This document shows, piece after piece, positions 17,257-25,092 of a DNA stretch of 64,000 nt. Made by a program: the position numbers and the translations under genes. The stretch is from WLXB01 sp040221475 (GTDB lineage: Bacteria; Pseudomonadota; Alphaproteobacteria; Rhodospirillales; Rhodospirillaceae). Where the stretch lies: the NCBI GenBank assembly GCA_040221475.1, contig JAVKEJ010000036.1, positions 62,001 through 126,000 on the forward strand, in the 5' to 3' direction. Position 1 is the first letter of the stretch. Each line of letters starts with the position of its first letter. The notes below the pieces were generated by a model. It ran no database searches and was not told the origin of the DNA. It saw only the letters and a program-made list of their open reading frames with translations.

Positions 17257-17382
17257 ACTGAAAAATACGCATAAGGTATTGATTTATCTACCTTATTAAG
17301 CAAAACGCGCGAGTAAAATCGTAAAGTCTTCACCCCTGTAAGCGTGATTTTAGCGATATTTTTGGTGTGGCGTTTATTTATG

Positions 17383-17431
17383 GTTTTATATAACAAATTT
17401 TATTGTATAATTTCCTTGTTAAACAACAAGG
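17383..17431 (+). promoter_or_regulatory. Promoter, ACAA-N6-TTGT operator and ribosome-site hairpin of a small gene
   Basis: A perfect TATAAT -10 lies at 17406-17411, with a weak -35 near 17383. ACAA-N6-TTGT at 17393-17406 lies between them, the same core as the repeat before the S24 regulator. Directly downstream, CCTTGTT (17414-17420) and AACAAGG (17425-17431) form a perfect seven-base hairpin with an AAAC loop. The 3' arm is part of the AAGGGAG ribosome site. Confidence 0.6.
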
Positions 17432-17440
17432 GAGTCCGCG

Positions 17441-17665
17441 ATGCCGTTTCAACCCAACGATCTTACTGTTCTGGCCTACGCAGATGGCTACACGCTTTGG
17501 CATTATGTGACGGATGATGATGCCACGGAAATTCGTAACTCTGGTTACTTTGAAGACGCTCGCGACGTGTTTAGAAATAATGACCGCATTGAGGTATTCG
17601 GGGCCGACGAGTCTTTCGATGCCGTGATCACAACCGTGGGGCGGGTCAGACTGAGAGTATCCTGA
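17441..17665 (+). CDS. Small protein of unknown function (74 aa)
   Basis: A soluble 74-residue protein with an excellent AAGGGAG ribosome site, a perfect -10 box and an AT-rich upstream region. The sequence is rich in aromatic and acidic residues (LTVLAYADGYTLWHYVT, then alternating Asp/Glu/Asn), and lacks a signal peptide, membrane segment or cysteine. The N-terminal LAYADGYTLWHY resembles small proteins of alphaproteobacterial phages or prophages that I recall only vaguely, so the origin is open. Context suggests control by the neighbouring S24 repressor. The ribosome site is held in a hairpin, so translation may also be regulated. Confidence 0.7.
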   Translation: MPFQPNDLTVLAYADGYTLWHYVTDDDATEIRNSGYFEDARDVFRNNDRIEVFGADESFDAVITTVGRVRLRVS

Positions 17666-17717
17666 GATCACCCAGGACCAGTTAGACTTAAAGTATGATG
17701 GCCCACCGCCTCTCTGG

Positions 17718-17861
17718 ATGCGGGACACGCCTGAAAAGCAGGCTTTTGCCAAGGCCGCAGCCCAGCGCCTGGCGCACCGCGTATTCAGAAAAGACGAGAA
17801 TGGATCAGCAAAACGAAAGGCTTATGTGATGCGCATAAAAACACTCAAAACGGAGCGTTAG
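17718..17861 (+). CDS. Possible small basic protein or gene remnant (47 aa)
   Basis: From ATG 17718 the frame runs 47 residues (MRDTPEKQAFAKAAAQRLAH and onward, ending in a Lys/Arg-rich tail) to TAG 17859-17861. The same frame stays open for 17 further codons upstream and has a plausible protein-like composition (TQDQLDLKYDGPPPLW), but no start codon precedes it. No ribosome site precedes ATG 17718. It may be the 3' remnant of a larger gene, or it may have been fused to the 74-residue gene upstream before a frameshift. Confidence 0.35.
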   Translation: MRDTPEKQAFAKAAAQRLAHRVFRKDENGSAKRKAYVMRIKTLKTER

Positions 17862-17872
17862 CAGCAGATCCT

Positions 17873-18130
17873 CTAGTTTTGAGCAACTTGGTTAGAATCA
17901 ACCTGGGCAGTTGATTTGGACCGGCCACATTCGTTCAGATGCTGATTCAGACCGCGAATACATTCGCTGCCAGTGGTCTTAAAGAGAAAAGGAAAAAACC
18001 CGTGGACCATACAGGCCAAGGCAGCGACGATCATGCGCCCGCCAAAACCTGTCGCAAACAAGAGATGCTCAAAATATGTTTCGTTGACAGACTCTGGGTG
18101 CTGACAAAACAATTTCTTTAGTCCAGACAT
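17873..18130 (-). CDS. DUF6356 family small membrane-associated protein
   Basis: 85 residues with an AAGGGG ribosome site before the ATG. The N-terminal CQHPESVNETYFEHLLFATGFGGRM segment with His-Pro-x-Ser-Val and YFEH matches a small alphaproteobacterial family (DUF6356) of unknown function. One hydrophobic stretch, about residues 33-50 (IVAALACMVHGFFPFLF), is probably membrane-embedded. The C-terminal third is polar with two cysteines. It is transcribed divergently from the Lrp-type regulator, with a 133-base gap containing ACAAAATTTGT at about 18175. Confidence 0.7.
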   Translation of the reverse strand: MSGLKKLFCQHPESVNETYFEHLLFATGFGGRMIVAALACMVHGFFPFLFKTTGSECIRGLNQHLNECGRSKSTAQVDSNQVAQN

Positions 18131-18263
18131 GAATAACCCCTTTTTTGAACGGTAAGGGATTATAGCGCCTCACAGACAAAATTTGTTTGCGATCTGATGC
18201 CGTATATCTCAGAATACAAGGTACAATGTTCTAAAATTACTGCCAAAAGGGTAACCTTGTTCC

Positions 18264-18722
18264 ATGGATGACAAAGATCGGAAGATTCTGACACTATTGC
18301 AAGAAGATGCGATGATGCCAGTCGCAGAAGTCGCCAGTCATGTCGGCCTCTCCACAACACCCTGCTGGCGGCGTATTCAAAAGCTTGAAGAAGAGGGTGT
18401 GATCCGCAAAAGGGTTGCGCTGTTAGATCGGCATAAGCTTAACGTGGGTGTGACCGTCTTTGTGGCCGTAAAAACCCGCCATCACGTGATGGACTGGCTG
18501 AATAAATTTAAAAATGCGCTCGAAGAAATTCCGGAGGTTGTTGAAGCCTATCGCTTATCTGGAGAAGTCGACTATCTGTTGCGCATCGTTGTGCCGAATA
18601 TCGAAGCTTATGATCAGGTCTACAAGCGACTGATCGAAAAGGTCGAGTTTTCTGACGTTAGTTCAAGCTTCGCCATGGAAGACATGAAATTTACAACAGC
18701 GCTACCCGTCAAATACATTTGA
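18264..18722 (+). CDS. Lrp/AsnC family transcriptional regulator
   Basis: 152 residues, standard length. An N-terminal winged helix-turn-helix (MDDKDRKILTLLQEDAMMPV, then SHVGLSTTPCWRRIQKLEEEGVI) is followed by the ligand-binding RAM/AsnC domain with the VVEAYRLSGEVDYLLRIV segment. Such proteins form octamers and respond to amino acids. The LSTTPCWRRIQKLE recognition helix is that of the Lrp branch close to BkdR and Lrp. The target may be the divergent DUF6356 gene or distant operons. Confidence 0.92.
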   Translation: MDDKDRKILTLLQEDAMMPVAEVASHVGLSTTPCWRRIQKLEEEGVIRKRVALLDRHKLNVGVTVFVAVKTRHHVMDWLNKFKNALEEIPEVVEAYRLSGEVDYLLRIVVPNIEAYDQVYKRLIEKVEFSDVSSSFAMEDMKFTTALPVKYI

Positions 18723-18754
18723 GCAGCAGAGAAATATAGCAAGGCTCGGACGCT

Positions 18755-19078
18755 TTAAGCGGTATCCGTTGGTTTGCCGTCATACTCTGTATAGAGCGCT
18801 TTAAGGATGCGATCTAAGAAACGACTGCGCCACTCTGCCCGAGCTTTTGCTTCATCTTCATCCGGGCGGAACGCTTCGACATCTTGTTCAGAATAAACGC
18901 CCTTCTGTGCGGCCAGGCGCTCGTGGGTATCTAGGCGATCCCGCATCACTGACACTTCGGACGCCAATTCCATAACCATCGTGATCAAGCGGTCTGTATT
19001 TGGATCATCAAAAAAGTGAGGGTTGCGCCCTTTGATTTGGTTGGTCTCCGCTGAGCTGTCGTTTTCGTCTTTTGGCAT
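18755..19078 (-). CDS. Small acidic cytosolic protein of unknown function
   Basis: 107 residues from ATG 19076-19078, which has a very strong AAGGAGGGG ribosome site six bases upstream. It is rich in charged residues with no membrane segment. The stretch FDDPNTDRLITMVMELASEVSVMRDRLDTHERLA predicts a helix or short coiled coil, and EWRSRFLDRILKALY lies near the end. Similar short proteins accompany transporter genes in alphaproteobacteria, but I do not recognise a named family. It starts 22 bases after the stop of the Atm1-type ABC gene and is probably cotranscribed with it. Confidence 0.75.
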   Translation of the reverse strand: MPKDENDSSAETNQIKGRNPHFFDDPNTDRLITMVMELASEVSVMRDRLDTHERLAAQKGVYSEQDVEAFRPDEDEAKARAEWRSRFLDRILKALYTEYDGKPTDTA

Positions 19079-19100
19079 TTTCCCCTCCTTCTTTCTTATC

Positions 19101-20954
19101 CTAAACCTGTACAGTGTTTGGACTGCTTGCCTCAAGCATCAGATCATCAGGCGTTTCATCTGCAAACGATTTTTGCTGTCTTCGCCACGCCGAAGCATAA
19201 GGCCCATCGCTGTTAATGAGGGCTGTATGCGTGCCGCGCTCAACCACCTCACCCTCCTCTAAGACCAGAATTTCGTCAGCATCAACAATGGTGGATAGCC
19301 GGTGCGCGATCATTAGCGTCGTCCGCCCCGCGCTGACCTCCGCCAAGTTGGCCTGGATTTCTTTTTCCGTGTGGGTGTCTAAGGCAGACGTCGCTTCGTC
19401 AAAAATGAGAATAGGAGAGCCTTTCAGTATGACACGCGCAATGGCAACACGCTGTTTTTCACCCCCAGACAGCTTGAGGCCACGCTCCCCAACCAGTGTC
19501 TCGTACCCATCCGGTAATGCGGCAATGAACGTGTCGATATGCGCCATACGTGCAGCATCTTCGATTCTGCTCTTGTCCGACCCAGGCTTTGCGTAAGATA
19601 GGTTGTAATCCAATGTGTTGTTAAACAAGACAGTATCTTGCGGCACAATTCCAATATTCTCGCGAAGACTATCTTGTGTCACCTGGGAAATATCCTGCCC
19701 ATCAATCTTGATGCAACCTGACGTCACGTCATACATACGGAACAACAGCCGACCGATTGTAGATTTACCGGATCCTGTTGGACCAACGATGGCAACTGAT
19801 TTGCCCGCAGGGACTTCAAAAGACACGCCCTTCAAGATGGGACGCCGGACATCATAAGCAAACGTAACATTCTCGAAGGTAATGGTTCCCCCCTTAAGGA
19901 CCAGGGGCTTAGCCTCTTCAGAATCCTCAACCTCTGGCGCTTCATCCAGAATCTCAAACATCTTCTCCAGGTCAACCAAAGCCTGCTTAATATTGCGATA
20001 CACAAAGCCAAAAAAATTGAGGGGCTGGGCCAGTTGCAGCATGTAGGTGTTGACCATAACAAAATCGCCTTGGGTCATCGTGCCGTTCACCACGCCGTAA
20101 CCCGCCATCACCATCAGCAAGGTCACACCGATTGAGATAATCGCGGACTGGCCGATGTTCATGTAGGCGAGCGAAACCTGAGTGCGCACAGCGGCGTGCT
20201 CGTACTCTTCCATGACTGAATCGTATTCAGAGGTTTCCAGCTTTTCATTACCAAAGGCTTTGACGGTTTCATAGTTGAGCAAGCTATCAATGGCGCGCGT
20301 GTTGGCCTTGTTGTCCAGTTGGTTCATTTCGCGACGGAACTTTAACCGCCATTCCGTCGTGTAGGCCGTGAAGAAGACGTAGATCGCGACGGTTGCGAAC
20401 GTCACCACGGCAAACCAGGCATCAAATGCACCCCACAGAATCACGGTGACCAGACCGACCTCGAACAGCGTCGGAAACAAGTTGAAGAGGGTAATCGACA
20501 GCAGGCTTTGAATGGCAATCGTGCCACGCTCGATTGAGCGTGACAGTCCGCCTGTCTGCCGTTGCAAATGGTAGCGTAGGGAGAGGCGATGTAGATGCTC
20601 AAGAATCGCCAACGCTGATTTTCGGACGGCACGTACGCCAACTTTTGCGAAAACGGCATCGCGCACCTGACCGAACACCAGAGAAAGCAAACGCGCCATT
20701 CCGTAGGCCAAGATCACCCACAACGGCAGGCTCAGAAGGTCACCTTCCAGGGCATCAACAGCGAGTTTTAAAAAATACGGCACGAAGACAATCGCGACTT
20801 TCGCCGCGATAATCGCCAGCATTGCAAAAACCACGCGCGTGCGGATTTCAAGATCGCCTTTCGGCCACAAGAAGGGCCATAAGGACTTCAGAACATCCAG
20901 GTCGCCACGGCGCCGAGTGTTGTCTTCAGGAAGGGGGCTCTGTGCTTGGCGCAC
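19101..20954 (-). CDS. Atm1/ABCB7-type ABC exporter (fused membrane and ATPase domains)
   Basis: 617 residues starting at GTG 20952-20954, with GAGAGG upstream and no nearby ATG. A six-helix ABC transmembrane domain covers about residues 30-330. The ATPase domain (about 360-590) has Walker A GPTGSGKST, signature LSGGEKQRVAIAR, Walker B ILIFDEATSALD and the switch histidine in AHRLST. The cytoplasmic YETVKAFGNEKLE segment is characteristic of Atm1-like half-transporters, which export glutathione-linked sulfur or metal conjugates and protect against heavy metals. The protein should work as a homodimer in the inner membrane. Confidence 0.93.
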   Translation of the reverse strand: MRQAQSPLPEDNTRRRGDLDVLKSLWPFLWPKGDLEIRTRVVFAMLAIIAAKVAIVFVPYFLKLAVDALEGDLLSLPLWVILAYGMARLLSLVFGQVRDAVFAKVGVRAVRKSALAILEHLHRLSLRYHLQRQTGGLSRSIERGTIAIQSLLSITLFNLFPTLFEVGLVTVILWGAFDAWFAVVTFATVAIYVFFTAYTTEWRLKFRREMNQLDNKANTRAIDSLLNYETVKAFGNEKLETSEYDSVMEEYEHAAVRTQVSLAYMNIGQSAIISIGVTLLMVMAGYGVVNGTMTQGDFVMVNTYMLQLAQPLNFFGFVYRNIKQALVDLEKMFEILDEAPEVEDSEEAKPLVLKGGTITFENVTFAYDVRRPILKGVSFEVPAGKSVAIVGPTGSGKSTIGRLLFRMYDVTSGCIKIDGQDISQVTQDSLRENIGIVPQDTVLFNNTLDYNLSYAKPGSDKSRIEDAARMAHIDTFIAALPDGYETLVGERGLKLSGGEKQRVAIARVILKGSPILIFDEATSALDTHTEKEIQANLAEVSAGRTTLMIAHRLSTIVDADEILVLEEGEVVERGTHTALINSDGPYASAWRRQQKSFADETPDDLMLEASSPNTVQV

Positions 20955-21034
20955 GTTTAGATAACCTCTCGATTGACCGATCAGACTTCAGCCGACTGCT
21001 TGTCGCATGGTCAGAGAGTTCAGTGCAACATAGG

Positions 21035-21060
21035 AAAAGGCGCAGACAACGCCTGCGCCT
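21035..21060 (-). terminator. Rho-independent terminator of the EF-hand repeat protein gene
   Basis: GGCGCAG (21039-21045) and CTGCGCC (21053-21059) form a perfect seven-base GC-rich stem with a seven-base loop. It is followed, in the minus direction, by four T residues (21035-21038). It lies about 50 bases past the stop of the 21109-22302 gene. Confidence 0.75.
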
Positions 21061-21108
21061 CTCCAGAATTCTATACCCTCACGTGCAAGGACGAGGTTTT
21101 TGAACGAC

Positions 21109-22302
21109 TTAAGCGGTTACTGTCGGAATAGGCTGACCGGTAACAGGGTCAGCAGCGGCCTCGCCGAATCCGGCGACATCCGAATAGAGATCAAGTTCTC
21201 CGTAAATCTTTTTGTCAGGCTGCTCCTCGACTGACGCGCCATCATTACGCTGCGCCACTTGTTGCGCTTTCTCATAGAGAGAAAGCTCTCCTTCAGTGCC
21301 GCTGCCAGAATTATCTGAGAAAGGCACCTCTTCAACGGCTGCATCACCATAAAGCTTGCCATCTTCTTCTGGCGCGAAACGCCCAGGCTCAGATTGTGCC
21401 ACTTTGTCGTAGAGCTTCTCTTCGCCGGTCTCGCCTTCATAGAAACGACCAGTTTCAAACTGCTCTGCTTTTTCGGATAGCTTCTGTTGCACATCAGCAT
21501 CCGTTGCAAAGCGTCCGAGAACAACCTCAGCTCCCTCGCCAAAGAACTTCTGCTGAACCGGCACACCATCTGTCACCGCGCCTTGATCGGCTATATCTTC
21601 AGCTGCAAACAGCTTTTTCGGCACAACACCGTCTTCTTCCGTACCCGCGGAATTCACCTGAACATCATTGAAAATTTTGCGCGGAATGTTCGCGTCAGAC
21701 TCCGATTGTGCCTGTGTGCTCGTGTTCACTGGCGCGTTCTGGGCGACAGGTGTCAACACAGACTTCGAGATCTCTTTATCCTGAACCTGCTCTGCCACGG
21801 TTGGTGTATCTGTATGAGCTTGGCCACGCGCAGCATATGTGAAAGACGTATCACGTGCCCTGGTCGCACGCTGAGATTCCAGAAGGTCAACACGACCATC
21901 AAGATTATTATCAAAGCGCTGAACGACGTCTGCGGTGCCAACCACTTCAGCAGCGCGGCGGCCAACGTCGAAATCTTTAATTTCAATTTTATCGACAGGG
22001 TCTGCCGAAACTGAGCGAGATGGACGCGGCTGATCAGCAGGATCAGGTGCATCTCTTTTAATCTGCTGTTGCTGTGCAGCTTGCCGACTGCGGCGGCTTT
22101 CGGATTGAGATTGTTCTGACTCTGATTGCCGGACTACAGCATCTGCTGCTGGCGCACCTTTTTGCACAGCCAAGCTCGCAGTGTTTTGGGATAGGTTTTC
22201 CTGGCTTCCGCCGGAAACGCCAAAAGCCCGTTGCTGACGCTCAGCTACGAGGGATTGCTGCAAAGAAGCAGCTGTATCTGTCACGACTTCAGTCATGGTC
22301 AT
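21109..22302 (-). CDS. Disordered protein with one EF-hand loop and degenerate internal repeats
   Basis: 397 residues, acidic, rich in Gln, Ser, Glu and Ala, with no signal peptide, membrane helix or cysteine. Residues 131-142 (DNNLDGRVDLLE) form a canonical twelve-residue EF-hand calcium loop, with ligands at positions 1, 3, 5, 7, 9 and 12. From about residue 210 a motif of roughly 25-30 residues recurs: variants of KKLFxAED, QKFFGEGAE, QKLSEKAEQFETGRF, EKLYDKVAQSEPGRF, GKLYGDAAVEEVPF and LSLYEKAQQVA. The core is K-(L/I)-(F/Y)-acidic followed by GRF. I do not recognise the family. It has its own terminator and probably its own promoter in 22303-22437. ATG at the third codon is an equally good start. 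Confidence 0.75.
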   Translation of the reverse strand: MTMTEVVTDTAASLQQSLVAERQQRAFGVSGGSQENLSQNTASLAVQKGAPAADAVVRQSESEQSQSESRRSRQAAQQQQIKRDAPDPADQPRPSRSVSADPVDKIEIKDFDVGRRAAEVVGTADVVQRFDNNLDGRVDLLESQRATRARDTSFTYAARGQAHTDTPTVAEQVQDKEISKSVLTPVAQNAPVNTSTQAQSESDANIPRKIFNDVQVNSAGTEEDGVVPKKLFAAEDIADQGAVTDGVPVQQKFFGEGAEVVLGRFATDADVQQKLSEKAEQFETGRFYEGETGEEKLYDKVAQSEPGRFAPEEDGKLYGDAAVEEVPFSDNSGSGTEGELSLYEKAQQVAQRNDGASVEEQPDKKIYGELDLYSDVAGFGEAAADPVTGQPIPTVTA

Positions 22303-22437
22303 CGCCCTTTCTAAGCGACGGGATTTCTTCTGACGGCTTCTGCGTCATCGTTTTTATACAATTAACAAGCGGCAAATTCAATCAAAAGCACTGATTCCCC
22401 CTAGGGGTAAAGCCGTTTTTAGCCGAAACCTACTAAT

Positions 22438-23907
22438 CTAATGCGTTAGCCCGCCCATCAGTAAGTACTTGATTTCTATGTACTCTTCTATGCCGTAGCG
22501 AGACCCTTCCCGGCCAATGCCAGATTCTTTAACACCACCAAAAGGCGCCACTTCTGTTGAGATAATGCCCTCATTAATCCCGATCATGCCGTATTCTAGC
22601 GACTCGGCAACACGCCAGACTTTCCCTAGGTCTCGGCCATAAAAATAAGCCGCTAATCCGTATTGTGTGGCGTTGGCCAGTTCAATCGCCTCGTCTTCTG
22701 TTGAAAAACGGAACAGAGGCGCGACCGGACCAAAAATCTCCTCATTGGCCAACGGCATATCCGCTTTGACATCTGTCAGAACCGTCGGCTGATAGTAAGT
22801 CTTACCAAGCTCATGCCGTTTTCCGCCGGTCAAAACTTTGGCCCCTCCAGCAACAGCCTCATTGACGAGAGATTCAACTTTCTCCAACGCACTTTGATCA
22901 ATAAGTGGTCCTTGATCGATCCCCTCTTCCAAGCCATTGCCAACCTTCAAAGCTTTGACCGCCGCTGCGAGTTTGGCGGCAAAGGCATCATAAACGCCAT
23001 CTTGCACCAGGAACCGGTTGGCGCAGACACAGGTTTGCCCGCTATTGCGGTATTTAGAAGCCATCGCCCCCTCAACGGCGGCGTCTAAATCAGCATCATC
23101 AAAAACAATGAACGGCGCATTGCCGCCTAATTCGAGGGACACCTTCTTAACCGTGCCTGAACATTGCGACATCAACTGTTTGCCCACCTCGGTGGATCCG
23201 GTGAAAGTGAACTTTCGTACCGCTGGATGTGTTGTCAAAACCTCACCCACAGGCCGCGACTTAGATGTCGTTACCACATTGAAAACGCCTGCGGGCAATC
23301 CCGCACGCTCACCAAGCTCAGCCATGGCCAAGGCAGATAAGGGTGTTTGAGCGGCTGGTTTAACGACAAACGTGCACCCCGCAGCAAGCGCAGGCGCGGC
23401 CTTCCTGGCAATCATCGCATTGGGGAAATTCCAGGGTGTAATCGCCCCAACAACGCCAATCGGTTGCTTAAGCACAATGATCTGTTTACCGGGCTGATGG
23501 CTGGGAATGACATCGCCATAAATCCGTTTGGCTTCTTCAGAAAACCATTCAACAAAGCTCGCGCCATACGCGATTTCGCCCTTGGATTCCTTTAAGGGTT
23601 TGCCTTGCTCCGCCGTCATAATAACCGCCAAGTCGTCTTGGTGCTGGAGCATCAAATCAAACCAGCGGCGCAGAATAGCGGCACGTTCCTTGGCCGTTTT
23701 AGACTGCCATTGCTTTTGCGCGGCCTGTGCCGCTTCAACCGTGACTGTCGCCTCATCAGCGCCGCACTCGGTGACCTCAGTGATCACGTCACCCGTTGCA
23801 GGATTGCTGACCGCAAAAGTAGAATCCTGCTCGCCACTGTGCCAGGTGCCATTGATATAAGCTTGGTTTTTGAGAAGCCTTGGATCGTTCAGGTTCATAT
23901 CAGGCAT
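22438..23907 (-). CDS. gabD: NAD(P)-dependent succinate-semialdehyde dehydrogenase
   Basis: 489 residues. It oxidises succinate semialdehyde to succinate in GABA and related catabolism. The aldehyde dehydrogenase fold shows the cofactor segment ITPWNFPNAMIARKAAPALA, the general base Glu in LELGGNAPFIVF, the catalytic Cys in NSGQTCVCANR, and EEIFGPVAP. NSGQTCVCANRFLVQDGVY and the C-terminal FGGVKESGIGREGSRYGIEEY are typical of the GabD subgroup. It is followed, in transcription order, by no partner gene; the AhpD-like gene ends one base upstream of its ATG, so the two are probably cotranscribed. Confidence 0.93.
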   Translation of the reverse strand: MPDMNLNDPRLLKNQAYINGTWHSGEQDSTFAVSNPATGDVITEVTECGADEATVTVEAAQAAQKQWQSKTAKERAAILRRWFDLMLQHQDDLAVIMTAEQGKPLKESKGEIAYGASFVEWFSEEAKRIYGDVIPSHQPGKQIIVLKQPIGVVGAITPWNFPNAMIARKAAPALAAGCTFVVKPAAQTPLSALAMAELGERAGLPAGVFNVVTTSKSRPVGEVLTTHPAVRKFTFTGSTEVGKQLMSQCSGTVKKVSLELGGNAPFIVFDDADLDAAVEGAMASKYRNSGQTCVCANRFLVQDGVYDAFAAKLAAAVKALKVGNGLEEGIDQGPLIDQSALEKVESLVNEAVAGGAKVLTGGKRHELGKTYYQPTVLTDVKADMPLANEEIFGPVAPLFRFSTEDEAIELANATQYGLAAYFYGRDLGKVWRVAESLEYGMIGINEGIISTEVAPFGGVKESGIGREGSRYGIEEYIEIKYLLMGGLTH

Positions 23908-23908
23908 C

Positions 23909-24493
23909 CTAGCGATTACGTCCGTGGTATTCGGGATTGGGCATCATATCGACAGCTGTCGCCACACGGTTCGACATATTAAAGAAGCCTGCCGTATCCG
24001 CGATATCAAAAATCTCATCATCCCCAAACCCGGCATTGCGCAAAGCTTGTCGATCTGCATCTCCGACTTCACTGGGTGCCGATGTCATTTTATAAGCAAA
24101 ATCTAACATAGCGGCGTGACGTTTTGACAAATCAGCCACACGATAATTTATGGCAAGCATCTCACCAAGCTCTGGATCATCAGAGAGTTGGCGCACAGCT
24201 TGGCCATGGGCCGCAACACAATAGAAGCAGTGGTTGGTTGACGAGACCACAACAGCGATCATCTCGCGTTCCAGCTTGCTGAGCCCACTCTCTCCCAACA
24301 TCAACTCATTATAGAAGGACACGAATGTTTTGAGCTTTTCTGGCCGAGAGGCGTAGGACTGCAATACATTTGGCAGAATACCGAGTTTCTCTTTGCAGAC
24401 TTTAAAGTATTTTTTCATACTCTCATCAAGGCTTTCCTCCAATTCCAACTCCGTGGGCGTTTTGAGGGCCATGACATGTGAGGGTTGAGGCAT
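23909..24493 (-). CDS. AhpD-like peroxidase-related protein
   Basis: 194 residues of the carboxymuconolactone decarboxylase/AhpD fold. The redox-active CxxC is in NHCFYCVAAHG, followed by the conserved histidine. FVSFYNELMLGESGLSKLEREMIAVVVSS precedes it, as in the uncharacterised peroxidase-related subfamily. The C-terminal part (SNRVATAVDMMPNPEYH) is also typical. It probably reduces peroxides or disulfides in the cytosol. Its stop abuts gabD, and gabD may be translationally coupled to it. The CGGAGAA ribosome site supports the chosen ATG. Confidence 0.85.
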   Translation of the reverse strand: MPQPSHVMALKTPTELELEESLDESMKKYFKVCKEKLGILPNVLQSYASRPEKLKTFVSFYNELMLGESGLSKLEREMIAVVVSSTNHCFYCVAAHGQAVRQLSDDPELGEMLAINYRVADLSKRHAAMLDFAYKMTSAPSEVGDADRQALRNAGFGDDEIFDIADTAGFFNMSNRVATAVDMMPNPEYHGRNR

Positions 24494-24543
24494 CGATGTT
24501 CTCCGGATTTCAATTCTAAAATTATATCTCTAGAGTAAACGCT

Positions 24544-24963
24544 ATGAACCTGTTGAGTCTAAAACCGATACCCGCAATGGATTTCGCTGATCTGTCCCGG
24601 CCAGCGTCTCCTAACACCTTTTTGCTGTGCCCCGCAGGTTTTAGCGCTTCGCCACCGGACCAGGAAGCACCCATTTATACTTGCCATTGTGCTTTGCTGA
24701 TAACCAACTGGGAGGCAATGATAAGCGATCAGCCCCGTACCGTTGAGCATGATAGGTCTGACGATGGGTTGAGTCGAACCTATGTTCAGAGATCTCTATT
24801 GGTTGGATACCCAGACATTATATCTGTTCAGTTCATCGCAAAAGGGGAAACGGAATGCTCTTTAGCGGTCTACAGCCGGTCGCAATATGGACACAGTGAT
24901 TTTGGGGTAAACCGGCGACGCGTTTTAGACTGGCTGGCCAATCTTGAGAAAATAATGGCGTAG
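24544..24963 (+). CDS. DUF1499 family protein
   Basis: 139 residues. The C-terminal half matches DUF1499: LSRTYVQRSLLVGYPDIISV, then AVYSRSQYGHSDFGVNRRRVLDWL. The N-terminal PNTFLLCPAGF with a conserved Cys-Pro also fits. Most members carry a signal peptide or lipobox; none is visible here, so it is probably cytosolic. The gene is short and complete. It is divergent from the AhpD-like gene and followed by metH after 129 bases. Function is unknown. Confidence 0.75.
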   Translation: MNLLSLKPIPAMDFADLSRPASPNTFLLCPAGFSASPPDQEAPIYTCHCALLITNWEAMISDQPRTVEHDRSDDGLSRTYVQRSLLVGYPDIISVQFIAKGETECSLAVYSRSQYGHSDFGVNRRRVLDWLANLEKIMA

Positions 24964-25092
24964 ATCTATGACCCAAATATAGCCAGAGGATCTCTGTATA
25001 CGCCTCACAGCGTTTGCATAGAATGTCCGAATTCTATAAACGAACCTCTGAAACAATCTACATACAGCCAGTTTTGGTGAAGGAAGTACCCC

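Noticed and set aside
24964..25092. Possible cobalamin or SAH riboswitch upstream of metH
   Set aside because: I could not find the conserved boxes of either class; only a five-base CAGAG/CTCTG hairpin is present.
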